A DNA stretch of 64,000 nt from Haloglomus salinum (GTDB taxonomy: Archaea > Halobacteriota > Halobacteria > Halobacteriales > Haloarculaceae): positions 3,224,001 to 3,288,000 of the forward strand of contig NZ_CP101153.1 of the NCBI RefSeq assembly GCF_024298825.1, in the 5' to 3' direction. The position numbers and the translations under genes are program-made. The notes beneath the pieces are model-generated. The model was given only the letters and a program-made list of their open reading frames with translations, did no database searches and was not told where the DNA came from. Positions 39,987-48,720 of this stretch are shown here, piece after piece (position 1 is the first letter of the stretch; every line of letters begins with the position of its first letter).

Positions 39987-41174
39987 TCAGAGCACGGCAT
40001 CGACCGCCACGAACATCCCGTAGCTCACGGTGAACGCCAGCAACAGGGATCCGGTCCAGGCCAGCACCGTCTTCACCATCTTCTCACGGCTGACCCCGGC
40101 GCCGCCGGCGGCGTAGCCCGCCCCGACGATGGCCGAGACGATAATCTCGTTGAACGAGACGGGGATGCCGAAGAAGACGGCGGTCTGCGCGATGGCGAAG
40201 GAGGGGATGAGCGCGGCGATGGAGCGGCGTGGGCCGAGCGCCGAGTAGTCCTGCGCGAGCGCCTTTATCATCCGCGGCGCGCCGGTCCACGAGCCAACCA
40301 GGAGCCCGAGGCCGCCGGCGAACAGCAGCCCGGTGAGCGGAAGCGCAAGCGACGTATCGTCCAGCAGCGGGAGCAGCGGCCCGAGCGCGAGGCCGACCTG
40401 CGAGCCGCCCGCCGAGAACGCGACGAGGCCGCCGAGCGCGAGCAGGAAGTGGCGCTGGCCCGCGGCCTCGTCACGGACGAGGTCGCGCCAGAGGGCGAGC
40501 GCGACGGTGGCCGCGAGCACGAGCGACACTGCGCCCCGGACGGCGAGTGGTGGCCCCGGGAACTCGGCGGCGATGGTCTGGGCGATGGAGTAGGCCTCGC
40601 CTGCCGGCCCCAGAAGCACGAAGCCCACGTTGGCGAGGATGAGCCCGACCACCGCAGCGAGCAGTGGGACCGCAACGCGCTCGGGGACGCGCTCGTCGCG
40701 CAGCGTCACCGCGGTGCCGTAGGCGATGCCGCCGCCGACGAAGGGCACGAGGACCCAGAGGGTCGCTATCTCCTGATATTTCGCCCACGCGGGGTCACCA
40801 CCCATCGCCAGCCCCGCGCCGACGACAGCCCCCGTGACGGTGAACGCCGTGGCGATGGGGTAGCCCGCGAAGACGCCGATGGCGACGAGCGTCGCGGCCA
40901 CGAGCAGGCCCACAGTGGCGGCGACCGGCGAGAGCGTGACGCCGACGACGAGTTCCTTGCCGACCGCCTCGGTCACGTTGGCGCCCTGCAGGATGGCACC
41001 GAGCAGTCCGAGGATGCCGACGATGAACCCGGCCCGCATCACGCTGATGGCGTTCGCCCCCACCGCGGGCGCGAACGGGGTGGACCCCGAGGAGCCGGCG
41101 CCGATAGACCAGGCCATGAAGAGGCTCGCCAGACTCGCGATTACGAGTGTCACCAGCGTCGCGGTGCCGACCAT
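39987..41174 (-). CDS. inorganic phosphate permease (PiT family)
   Basis: A 395-residue membrane protein with about ten helices. The N-terminal PiT motif ASLFMAWSIGAGSSGSTPFAP and GANAISVMRAG are followed by GANVTEAV. A second repeat appears near the C-terminus as GIPVSFNEIIVSAIVGAG. It transports phosphate with a cation. A CTTTAACC box lies about 33 bases before the ATG at 41174, in the 177-bp divergent spacer shared with ribH. Confidence 0.9.
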   Translation of the reverse strand: MVGTATLVTLVIASLASLFMAWSIGAGSSGSTPFAPAVGANAISVMRAGFIVGILGLLGAILQGANVTEAVGKELVVGVTLSPVAATVGLLVAATLVAIGVFAGYPIATAFTVTGAVVGAGLAMGGDPAWAKYQEIATLWVLVPFVGGGIAYGTAVTLRDERVPERVAVPLLAAVVGLILANVGFVLLGPAGEAYSIAQTIAAEFPGPPLAVRGAVSLVLAATVALALWRDLVRDEAAGQRHFLLALGGLVAFSAGGSQVGLALGPLLPLLDDTSLALPLTGLLFAGGLGLLVGSWTGAPRMIKALAQDYSALGPRRSIAALIPSFAIAQTAVFFGIPVSFNEIIVSAIVGAGYAAGGAGVSREKMVKTVLAWTGSLLLAFTVSYGMFVAVDAVL

Positions 41175-41319
41175 CAGTTGTCCGACGCTACTCCGTCACG
41201 CCGGTTAAAGCCGCCCATCGCCTCGCGACCGAGAGTCGGTGCTGGCTGCGGGCCGGCGCGGGCGCGCACCCTGCCCGGAATCCCTAGTGGTCGTTCCCGT
41301 CGATTCCCACGAAGCGGCA

Positions 41320-41332
41320 GTTCTATCAGAAC
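41320..41332. promoter_or_regulatory. palindrome GTTCTATCAGAAC before ribH
   Basis: Five-base arms with a 3-bp centre. It overlaps the TATA-like TTCTATCAG, 27 bases before the ribH ATG. It shares its core with the 19-bp palindrome before the M14 carboxypeptidase (14196-14208). Confidence 0.4.
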
Positions 41333-41351
41333 CCTCTGCCTGCGACCGGGT

Positions 41352-41813
41352 ATGGTAGCACTCGGACTGGTGGTCGCTCAGTTCAACAAGGAGCGACCGA
41401 TTACGCACGAGATGGCCGAGCGGGGCCGGGAGGCCGCGGCCGCGCGCGACGCCGACGTCGTCGCCGAGATTCCGGTTCCCGGTTCGTACGACGCGCCGCT
41501 GGCCGCCGACCGACTCGCCCGGCGCGAGGACGTCGACGCGGTCGCGGTGCTGGGGGCCATCGTCACGGGGGACACGAAGCACGACGAGGTCATCGGCCAC
41601 GCTATCGCACCCAAACTGTCCGATGTCGCGCTCGACCGGGACACGCCCGTCACGCTCGGCGTGACGGGGCCCGGGCAGAGTGCAGCCGAGGCCGACGAGC
41701 GCGTCCACGTCGGCGCCGACGCCGTCGACGCCGCGCTCGACCTCGCCGCGGACCTGCCGGAGCCGGGTACCGACCTCGATGCGTACGACGCGGACACGGG
41801 GGTCGAAGCATGA
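41352..41813 (+). CDS. ribH: 6,7-dimethyl-8-ribityllumazine synthase
   Basis: A 153-residue lumazine synthase: MVALGLVVAQFNKERPITHE, PVPGSYDAPLAADRLARRED (binding site), AVAVLGAIVTGDTKHDEVIG (about 65-84, with the catalytic GDT-H region) and VTLGVTGPGQSAAEADERVH. It condenses 5-amino-6-ribitylaminouracil with 3,4-dihydroxy-2-butanone 4-phosphate in riboflavin synthesis. It overlaps the downstream aminotransferase gene by 4 bp (ATGA), so it leads that operon. The long open frame to its left is antisense to PiT and is not coding. Confidence 0.95.
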   Translation: MVALGLVVAQFNKERPITHEMAERGREAAAARDADVVAEIPVPGSYDAPLAADRLARREDVDAVAVLGAIVTGDTKHDEVIGHAIAPKLSDVALDRDTPVTLGVTGPGQSAAEADERVHVGADAVDAALDLAADLPEPGTDLDAYDADTGVEA

Positions 41814-42958
41814 ACTTCGAGTTCGCGGACCGCGTCACGCGCGTCGAGCCCTCCGCCACCATCGCCATCTCCAACCTCTCCGCGGAACTGGAGGCCGACG
41901 GCGTCGACGTCGTCGACCTCTCGGTTGGTGAGCCCGACTTCCCCACGCCGGAGAACATCGTCCAGGCTGGCAAGGACGCGATTGACGCCGGGCACACGGG
42001 GTACGCGCCCTCGAACGGCATCCCCGCGCTGAAGGAGGCTATCGTCGACAAGTTCGAGAGCGACGGCCTCGACTACGGCACCGACGAGATAATCGTCACG
42101 CCCGGCGGGAAGCAGGCGCTCTACGAGATCTTCCAGACGCTCATCGACGACGGCGACGAGGTCGTCCTGCTGGACCCGGCGTGGGTGAGTTACGAGGCGA
42201 TGACGAAACTCGCCGGCGGCTCCATCTCGCGCGTGGACACCTCGGGCCACGACTTCCAGCTCGAGCCGGTGCTCGACGACCTCGCCGAGACCGTCTCCGA
42301 CGAGACGGAACTGCTGGTCGTCAACTCGCCGAACAACCCGACCGGCGCGGTCTACTCCGACGCGGCGCTCGAGGGCGTGCGCGACCTCGCCGTCGACCAC
42401 GACGTCGCGGTCATCTCCGACGAGATATACAAGGAGATAACCTACGGCGTCTCCCCGACCTCGCTGGGCACGCTGGACGGGATGGAGGACCGCACCATCA
42501 CGCTCAACGGCTTCTCGAAGGCCTACTCCATGACGGGCTGGCGGCTGGGCTACTTCGGCGCGCCGAGCGACCTCGTGAGTCAGGCCGGCAAGCTCCACTC
42601 GCACTCCGTGACCTGTGCGACCAACTTCGTCCAGCACGCGGGCGTCGAGGCCCTGCGCAACACGGACGACGCCATCACGGAGATGCGCGACGCGTTCCAC
42701 GAGCGCCGCGACATGCTCGTCGACCTGTTCGCCGACCACGGGAAGGACGTGGCCGTCCCGGAGGGCGCGTTCTACATGATGCTCCCCGTCCCCGAGGACG
42801 ACCAGGCCTGGTGTGAGGGCGCCATCGAGGACGCCCACGTCGCCACGGTCCCCGGTAGCGCCTTCGGCACGCCCGGCTTCGCCCGGCTCTCCTACGCCGC
42901 GAGCGAGGAGCGCCTGCGCGAGGGCGTCGAGCGGCTGGCCGAGGAAGGCTACCTGTAA
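41810..42958 (+). CDS. aspC: PLP-dependent aminotransferase (AspC family, class I/II)
   Basis: A 382-residue fold-type I aminotransferase: SVGEPDFPTPENIVQAG (37-53), TPGGKQALYEIFQ, VNSPNNPTGAVYSD (about 164-177), ISDEIYKEITYG (about 203-214) and the PLP Lys in LNGFSKAYSMTGWRLGYFG (about K236). It transfers the amino group of aspartate or an aromatic/branched acid to 2-oxoglutarate. It is translationally coupled to ribH (ATGA) and followed by a GMC oxidoreductase after 64 bp. The coupling to riboflavin synthesis is not obvious and may be incidental. Confidence 0.9.
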   Translation: MNFEFADRVTRVEPSATIAISNLSAELEADGVDVVDLSVGEPDFPTPENIVQAGKDAIDAGHTGYAPSNGIPALKEAIVDKFESDGLDYGTDEIIVTPGGKQALYEIFQTLIDDGDEVVLLDPAWVSYEAMTKLAGGSISRVDTSGHDFQLEPVLDDLAETVSDETELLVVNSPNNPTGAVYSDAALEGVRDLAVDHDVAVISDEIYKEITYGVSPTSLGTLDGMEDRTITLNGFSKAYSMTGWRLGYFGAPSDLVSQAGKLHSHSVTCATNFVQHAGVEALRNTDDAITEMRDAFHERRDMLVDLFADHGKDVAVPEGAFYMMLPVPEDDQAWCEGAIEDAHVATVPGSAFGTPGFARLSYAASEERLREGVERLAEEGYL

Positions 42959-43022
42959 CGACGCGGGACCGATTCTCGGTGCGGGCGGACCTTTTTGTCG
43001 CCGGAAGGAGACACGCACGCCC

Positions 43023-44576
43023 ATGGCGGGGTACGATTACGTCATCGTGGGTGGCGGGTCCGCGGGGTGCGTGCTGGCGAATCGGCTGAGTGCGGACAAC
43101 GACGTACTGCTCCTCGAGGCGGGCAAGCCGGACGAGGAACGGGAGATGTCCATCCCCATCGCGCACGTCGACCTCCTCGGGACGGAGCACGACTGGGATT
43201 TCCGGACGACACCGCAGGCAGGGCTGGACGGACGCCGCGTGACGCTCGCGCAGGGCCGGACGCTCGGCGGCTCCAGCTCCATCAACGCGCAGATGTACTT
43301 CCGCGGCCACCAGGCGGATTTCGAGGAATGGGCCGCCGTGACCGACGACGACGGTTGGGGCCCCGAATCGGTGGCCGAGCAGTACGACCGCCTCGAGGAC
43401 GCAGAGAGCCCGCATCTCTCGACGGGTGGCCTCCAGCACCTCCGGGCCGTCGACGACCCGCACCCGGTCGCGTCGTCGCTCGTCGAGGCGGCGGCCGCGA
43501 GCGGTCTGGACCGCGCGGAGAGCGTCGCCCGCGACGCCGACGGGGTGGGCTACTGCGACGTCATCCAGAAGGACGGCGAGCGATACAGCGCCGCGGACGC
43601 CTACCTGAAGCCGGCCCTCGGCCGTGAGTCGCTCACCGTCGAGACGGGTGCCCACGTCCGCCGGCTCCGGTTCGACGGCGACGGTGACCGGGTGACGGGC
43701 GTGCTGTACGTGCAGGATGGTGTGACCCGCACCGCCGAGGCCGCCGAGGAGGTGGTCGTCTCGGCCGGCGCGATCAACTCCCCGCGTCTACTGCTCCTCT
43801 CGGGCATCGGGCCCGCCGACCACCTCCGCGAGCACGACATCGAGGTGCGCGCGGGCCTGCCGGTCGGCGAGGGGCTGCAGGACCACGCGCTCGTCTACAC
43901 CAACTACCGTGCCACGACCCAGACGTACGACGACGCCGAGACGCTGTGGAACGTGGCGAAGTACCTCCTGCTGAAGCGCGGCCCGCTCACCTCAAACGGC
44001 TCCGAGGCGGTGGGTTACTGGCGCTCGCGCGAGGGGCTGGACGCGCCGGACCTCCAGTTTATGTTCGCTCCGGCGACCATCGAGGGCGGCGACCTCGCCG
44101 AGTACGACTGGAGCGGGTTCACCATCGGCGTCGGCCTCGTCGCGCCGGAGAGTCGGGGTCGCGTGCGACTCCGGTCGGCCGACCCGAACGACGAGCCCCT
44201 CGTCGACCCGGGCTACCTCACTGCAGAGGCTGACGTCGAGGCGCTCGTCCGGGGCGTCGAGAAGGCCCAGGAGATTGCGGCGGCGGAGCCGCTCGCCGAC
44301 GTGTACGACGGGCGGAACTTCCCCGTGAAGACCGACGAGGCGTCCATCCGTGAGCACGTGCGCGACCACACTGCCTCGTACTACCATCTCGCCGGCTCCT
44401 GCCGGATGGGGGCGGGCGAGGACGCCGTGGTCGACCCGGGGTGTCGAGTTCGGGGTGTCGAGGGACTGCGGGTGGTGGATGCCTCGGTACTGCCGACCAT
44501 CCCGCGGGCGAACACGTACGGGCCGACGATGATGCTCGCAGAGCGGGCAGCGGACCTGCTATCCGGTGGCGCCTGA
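43023..44576 (+). CDS. GMC family FAD-dependent oxidoreductase (choline dehydrogenase-like)
   Basis: A 517-residue flavoprotein. The FAD-binding DYVIVGGGSAGCVLANRLS (5-23) is followed by GRTLGGSSSINAQMYFRGH (GMC signature 1), VVSAGAINSPRLLLLSGIGP (signature 2) and the C-terminal ASYYHLAGSCRMG and PRANTYGPTMMLAERAADL, which supply the catalytic His and Asn. It oxidises an alcohol such as choline or a polyol. The ATG at 43023 starts directly before the Rossmann fold. It lies downstream of aspC on the same strand. Confidence 0.9.
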   Translation: MAGYDYVIVGGGSAGCVLANRLSADNDVLLLEAGKPDEEREMSIPIAHVDLLGTEHDWDFRTTPQAGLDGRRVTLAQGRTLGGSSSINAQMYFRGHQADFEEWAAVTDDDGWGPESVAEQYDRLEDAESPHLSTGGLQHLRAVDDPHPVASSLVEAAAASGLDRAESVARDADGVGYCDVIQKDGERYSAADAYLKPALGRESLTVETGAHVRRLRFDGDGDRVTGVLYVQDGVTRTAEAAEEVVVSAGAINSPRLLLLSGIGPADHLREHDIEVRAGLPVGEGLQDHALVYTNYRATTQTYDDAETLWNVAKYLLLKRGPLTSNGSEAVGYWRSREGLDAPDLQFMFAPATIEGGDLAEYDWSGFTIGVGLVAPESRGRVRLRSADPNDEPLVDPGYLTAEADVEALVRGVEKAQEIAAAEPLADVYDGRNFPVKTDEASIREHVRDHTASYYHLAGSCRMGAGEDAVVDPGCRVRGVEGLRVVDASVLPTIPRANTYGPTMMLAERAADLLSGGA

Positions 44577-44703
44577 GGATATCCCTACTTTCTAGCTTGT
44601 CATCGTCCTAAATTCTCCGTTTGACACATTAAGGATAAAATACTCGAATAAGTGCAGAATAACGTGCCTGCAGAATTTCTGCTCCAGGTCCGGACCGTCC
44701 CTG
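44577..44703. other. AT-rich convergent spacer
   Basis: 127 bp between convergent genes, much more AT-rich than its surroundings, with TACTTTCTAG and several T/A runs. It is likely a bidirectional termination region; no gene. Confidence 0.45.
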
Positions 44704-46398
44704 TCAGAGCTGCTCGCTCGACGCCAGCGGCTCCCCGTCGAGTTCCGCCTCGACCCGTTCCTCCAGTTTGTACCGCTGCACCTTCTGCGTCGCCGAGCGC
44801 GGAAGTTCGTCCACGTAGAACACCCGACGCGGGTGCGCGTAGCTCGCGACGTTCTCCAGCGAGTACTCGCGGACGGCCTGCTCGTCGAGGTCGGCGTCCG
44901 GCTCGGGCACCACGAACGCGACCGGTGCCTCGCCTTTCACCTCGTGGGGTGCGGCGACGACGGCGGCCTCGGCGATGTCCGGGTGGTCGTAGAGGGCGTC
45001 CTCGACCTCGGCGGGATAGATGTTCTCCCCGCCTGCGATTATCATATCGTCGGCGCGGTCGACGATCCAGAGGTGGCCGTCCTCGTCGACGCGCCCCACG
45101 TCCTCGGTGTGGAACCAGCCCTCGTCGTCGAAGACCTGTTCGTTCGTCTCCGGGAGACCGTGGTAGCCCTCGAACACCTGCGGGCCGCGCACCGCGATTT
45201 CGCCGGTGCGTGCGTCTTCGTCCTCGGGGAGGTCGGCGGGTGCCGAGCGGGGGTTCAGTACGTTCGCGGGCACGACCGTCTCGCGGGTGTCCGGGTCACG
45301 CAGTTCGAGCTCGAGGTTGCGGAGCGGCTGGCCGATACAGCCGGCGGCCTTGTTCACGGCGGGCGAGCGCAGCGTGACGAGGCCAGCGGTCTCGGTCATC
45401 CCCCAGCCCTCGCTCATCGACACGTCGAAGTCGCGGGTGAGGTTCCGCTTGGTGTCGTCCGGCAGGGGGGCGGCGGCGGCACCCAGGGCCTCCACCGACG
45501 AGACGTCGTAGGCATCCGGGTTCTCGCTGTACGCCCGGTACATCATCGTGTGGAGCGCGGGGACCGCGGGTACCTCGTTGATGTCGAACTGCGCGATGGC
45601 CTGGAGCATCCCCTCGCCGCTGGGCCGGGCCTGCAGGATGACTGTCCCGCCGGTGTAGAGGTACTTCCCCATCACGGTGTTCAGCGTCGGAACATGGAAC
45701 AGCGGCAGCACCATCAGGCCAGTCATCCCGGGGTCGGGGCTGGGGCCGGAGGTGGCCATCGACTCCTGCACCGAGAGCAGGTTCCGGTGGCTCAACAGCA
45801 CCCCTTTCGGTCGGCCTGTCGTGCCGGAGGTGTACGTCTGGACGGCCACGTCGTCGGTGTCGCGCTCCGGCGGGTCGAAGTCCGGGTCGGCGGCCTCGAG
45901 CGCGGCATCGTAGTCGACCACGCCGTCCGCGTCGCCGTCGCGGTCGCCCATCCCGGGAATCCAGCGGGTCGAGATGCTCGCTTCGGCCGCGATATCGGCG
46001 GGCGCCGCGACTGTCGCGCGGTCGGTCTCCATCCCACCGACGAGCAGCGGCGACGTGACGAGATGGTCCACGTCGGCGTCCGAGCAGATGTACCCCAGCG
46101 TCTCGACGTCCATCCGGAGGTTGAGCGGTACCGGGATGGCGCCGGCCCGCATCGCCCCGAAGAAGGTCTCCGGGAACTGGAGCGTGTTCGGCAGGAAGAG
46201 CCCCACCCGGTCGCCCGCTCCGACGCCGCGTTCGGTCAGCGCGCTCGCGACGCGGCTCGCGCGCTCGTCCAGGGCCGCGAAGCTCTGTGCCTCGCCGTAC
46301 TCCAGCGAGACGATAGCGTCCTTCTCGCCGTATCGGTGCGCTCCCATCGATAGCACGGCATCGGCGTGCTGGAGCGGTGCGCCGTCGTGGTACTCCAT
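44704..46398 (-). CDS. acyl-CoA synthetase / AMP-dependent ligase
   Basis: A 564-residue ANL-superfamily enzyme: the AMP-binding P-loop YTSGTTGRPKGVLLSHRN (about 190-207), MSEGWGMTETAGLVTLRSP, GWFHTEDVGRVDEDGHLWIV, DRADDMIIAGGENIYPAEVE (about 440-459) and the C-terminal catalytic-Lys region LPRSATQKVQRYKLEE. It activates a medium or long carboxylic acid to an acyl-adenylate and then acyl-CoA. The ATG at 46398 (MEYHDGAPLQHADAV) begins the conserved fold. It is monocistronic, following the Bat-like regulator on the same strand. Confidence 0.9.
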   Translation of the reverse strand: MEYHDGAPLQHADAVLSMGAHRYGEKDAIVSLEYGEAQSFAALDERASRVASALTERGVGAGDRVGLFLPNTLQFPETFFGAMRAGAIPVPLNLRMDVETLGYICSDADVDHLVTSPLLVGGMETDRATVAAPADIAAEASISTRWIPGMGDRDGDADGVVDYDAALEAADPDFDPPERDTDDVAVQTYTSGTTGRPKGVLLSHRNLLSVQESMATSGPSPDPGMTGLMVLPLFHVPTLNTVMGKYLYTGGTVILQARPSGEGMLQAIAQFDINEVPAVPALHTMMYRAYSENPDAYDVSSVEALGAAAAPLPDDTKRNLTRDFDVSMSEGWGMTETAGLVTLRSPAVNKAAGCIGQPLRNLELELRDPDTRETVVPANVLNPRSAPADLPEDEDARTGEIAVRGPQVFEGYHGLPETNEQVFDDEGWFHTEDVGRVDEDGHLWIVDRADDMIIAGGENIYPAEVEDALYDHPDIAEAAVVAAPHEVKGEAPVAFVVPEPDADLDEQAVREYSLENVASYAHPRRVFYVDELPRSATQKVQRYKLEERVEAELDGEPLASSEQL

Positions 46399-46517
46399 GA
46401 CAATCGTGAACGCGTGTGTCGCACCGGGGGTTAAGTCTATCCCCGGCTGTCGTCGCCGGTCCCGGACCGCCCCTTGCCACCCTGCCGCCCCCGGCCGCCC
46501 CCGGCCGCCACTCCCTG

Positions 46518-48629
46518 TCACCCGCTCGTCGGCGACTCGTCGAAGAACAGTTCCAGGAAGTTCCGCTCGGCGGCGCGGAGGTGGTAGTGCAGCGTCGCGG
46601 AGGTGATGCCCATCCGCTCGGCGACCTCCTCGGCGTTGTGGACGCGGGGCCACTCGAAGTAGCCCATCAGGTACGCGGTCCGGAGGACGTCGCTCTGCCG
46701 GTCGGTGAGGCGCTCGTCGGCCGCTTGCCGGAGGTCCTGAGCCGTCTCGACGGGCTCTTCGACCCGTCGTTTGGCTTTCAGCGACGCCTCGAACTCCTCC
46801 TGGAACGCCTCGACGACGGTCCGGGTGCTGGTCTGCCCGGCGATGCGGGCGGTGAACTCGGCGGTGCCGCCCTCGGCGCTCCCCTGCTGGACCACGGCCC
46901 CGACATCACTCAGGCGGGCGGTGACGCTCCGAGGCGCTATCGCCTCGATGATGGTCGTCGTGGGGTCGCCGTCGCCCTCGCGCTCGCTGACCACCGCAAC
47001 CTCGAGGGCCCCGGCGGCCTCCGCGCCAGCGACCGCCGCCTCCGCGGGGGCCTCGACCTCGAGGAAGTGCCGAAGCCCCTCGTCCTCGGGGACGGTCCAG
47101 CGGAGGCCGACGGGGCCGGCCTCGGCCGAGAGCGTCGCCAGGAAGCAGTTCTTCCCCCGGACCCGGAACACGAGTTCGGTCGTGGTGCCCGAGTGGAGCA
47201 GGAGCTCCGTGTCGGCGGCGTTGATACCGAACCCGACGACGCGCGCCAGTCGCTCCAGTGCGGCCTGCTCGCGGTCGCTGAAGGCGTCGGGGCGCGGCGA
47301 CTGCAGGCAGAGGACGCCGTACGCGGTATCGTTGTGCGTGATGGGGAGCGCCATGCTCGCCCGGATGCCGTGTTCGGCCGCCAGCCCGTGCTCGGTCGGG
47401 TGGTCGCCCCCCATCCAGTCGTCGCGTCGGATACACGGCTCCCCCGTCCGGAACGCCACCCGCGCCGGATGGTCCTCGTGGGTCCCGGCTGCCGTGGCCA
47501 CGTCCGCGACACCCTTCTCGGCTCCGTCCTCGGCCGCCTGCTGGCTCGCGAACAGTGGGGGCTCGCCAGCGCTCGCCGTCACCTCCAGGCCGCCTGCCGC
47601 GATGCGGCCGACCCAGACCGTCCGGTAGAGGTCGGAGGCGGCCAGCCGCTCGCAGACGGTCTCCTCGATACCCTCGCGGGTCGCCGACTCGACGATTCCC
47701 TGGACGACTCCCTCGACGGCCTCGCTGATGCGGTTCAGCGTCGCCAGCTGGTCTCGGTGGCGTGCGAGCTGGTGTTCCCGGCGCCGGCGGTCGGAGACGT
47801 CCCGGAGGACGCCGACGACCACCCGGTCGTCCCCGTCGGCAACGGCCGTGGCGTGGATCTCGGCCGGGAGGGCGCCCGTGGCGCTTGCGACCGTCAACTC
47901 CACGGTCCCCGTCTCGCGGTCTCCGGCCAGCAGTGCCTCGTGGAGGCCGACCGCCGCGGCCTGGGAGTCGTTGGCGAGCAGCGCCCGGAGCCGCTGGCCA
48001 ACCAGCGCGTCGCGGTCGCGCCCCAGCGTCGCGGCGAGGCGGTCGCTCACCGCGGCGAGCCGGCGGTCGGTGTCGAGAACGTACGCTCCGTCCCCGACGG
48101 CGCCCACGATGTCGGCCCGCTGGAGGAGACTTCCCCCGGCGAGCCCGTCCTCTGGCGGTTCGGATGCGGTGTCGTCGGACGCCTCGGCGGTCCCGGTGGC
48201 GGACGCTTCCCCGTCCTGGCTCCCGTCTACAGTCGGCTCCGTGTTCGGCTCGCCGTCCTCGGGGGTACTCGGGCGGCCGATGGCCAGCACGGCGGTCGGG
48301 CCACCCTCCCGCTCGATAGCCGAGCAGTCGAAGGCGAACCGTCGCGGTCCGTCGGCGGTCTGCACGTCGATCTCGATGGTCGCCGTGTCACTCCTGGCAG
48401 CCGTCTTCACGGCCTCTCGGGCCCGTTCGCGGTGTGCTGGGCGAGCGAGCATGTGGAACGTATCCGGCACGTCTCCGGCCAGAAGCATGGCTGCGGCTTC
48501 GTTCGTCTGCTGGACGCGTCCGTCGGTCGCCAGCACGAACGCGGGGCCGGGAATCGCACCGAACAGCGCCGCACCCGATGGTTCGTTCGCATTCCGACGC
48601 TCCCCCGGCTGCTGGTGTCCGTCTGCCAT
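46518..48629 (-). CDS. bacterio-opsin activator-type regulator (PAS-PAS-GAF-HTH)
   Basis: A 703-residue protein. A first PAS-like region (about 20-120, ALFGAIPGPAFVLATDGRVQ), an acidic linker, a second PAS (about 170-300, ADIVGAVGDGAYVLDTDRRL), a GAF domain (about 310-470) and a BAT-type middle domain (about 480-640) precede the C-terminal HTH_10 (about 640-700: RLTDRQSDVLRTAYLMGYFE and AEEVAERMGITSATLHYHLR). Relatives sense oxygen or light and control membrane-protein and carotenoid genes in halophiles. Its targets may include neighbours, but this is unproven. The ATG at 48629 is chosen because the frame upstream is not halophilic in composition. Confidence 0.85.
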   Translation of the reverse strand: MADGHQQPGERRNANEPSGAALFGAIPGPAFVLATDGRVQQTNEAAAMLLAGDVPDTFHMLARPAHRERAREAVKTAARSDTATIEIDVQTADGPRRFAFDCSAIEREGGPTAVLAIGRPSTPEDGEPNTEPTVDGSQDGEASATGTAEASDDTASEPPEDGLAGGSLLQRADIVGAVGDGAYVLDTDRRLAAVSDRLAATLGRDRDALVGQRLRALLANDSQAAAVGLHEALLAGDRETGTVELTVASATGALPAEIHATAVADGDDRVVVGVLRDVSDRRRREHQLARHRDQLATLNRISEAVEGVVQGIVESATREGIEETVCERLAASDLYRTVWVGRIAAGGLEVTASAGEPPLFASQQAAEDGAEKGVADVATAAGTHEDHPARVAFRTGEPCIRRDDWMGGDHPTEHGLAAEHGIRASMALPITHNDTAYGVLCLQSPRPDAFSDREQAALERLARVVGFGINAADTELLLHSGTTTELVFRVRGKNCFLATLSAEAGPVGLRWTVPEDEGLRHFLEVEAPAEAAVAGAEAAGALEVAVVSEREGDGDPTTTIIEAIAPRSVTARLSDVGAVVQQGSAEGGTAEFTARIAGQTSTRTVVEAFQEEFEASLKAKRRVEEPVETAQDLRQAADERLTDRQSDVLRTAYLMGYFEWPRVHNAEEVAERMGITSATLHYHLRAAERNFLELFFDESPTSG

Positions 48630-48720
48630 GACTCGATTTCCGCCGGACGGCGGTCTATGTCGACGGGAGGAACGCGGGAAGATAAGTTGTCGGGTGGCTT
48701 GTGGCCGTGAACCCGGGTCG

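Noticed and set aside
39825-41351. A very long plus-strand open frame running into ribH
   Set aside because: It is antisense to the PiT permease gene; the Arg/Glu-rich, repetitive translation is the mirror of PiT codons. Only the part from 41352 is real (ribH).
46440-46515. Tandem GCCCCCGGCC as a repeat array
   Set aside because: Only two imperfect units in a C-rich spacer; explained by composition.
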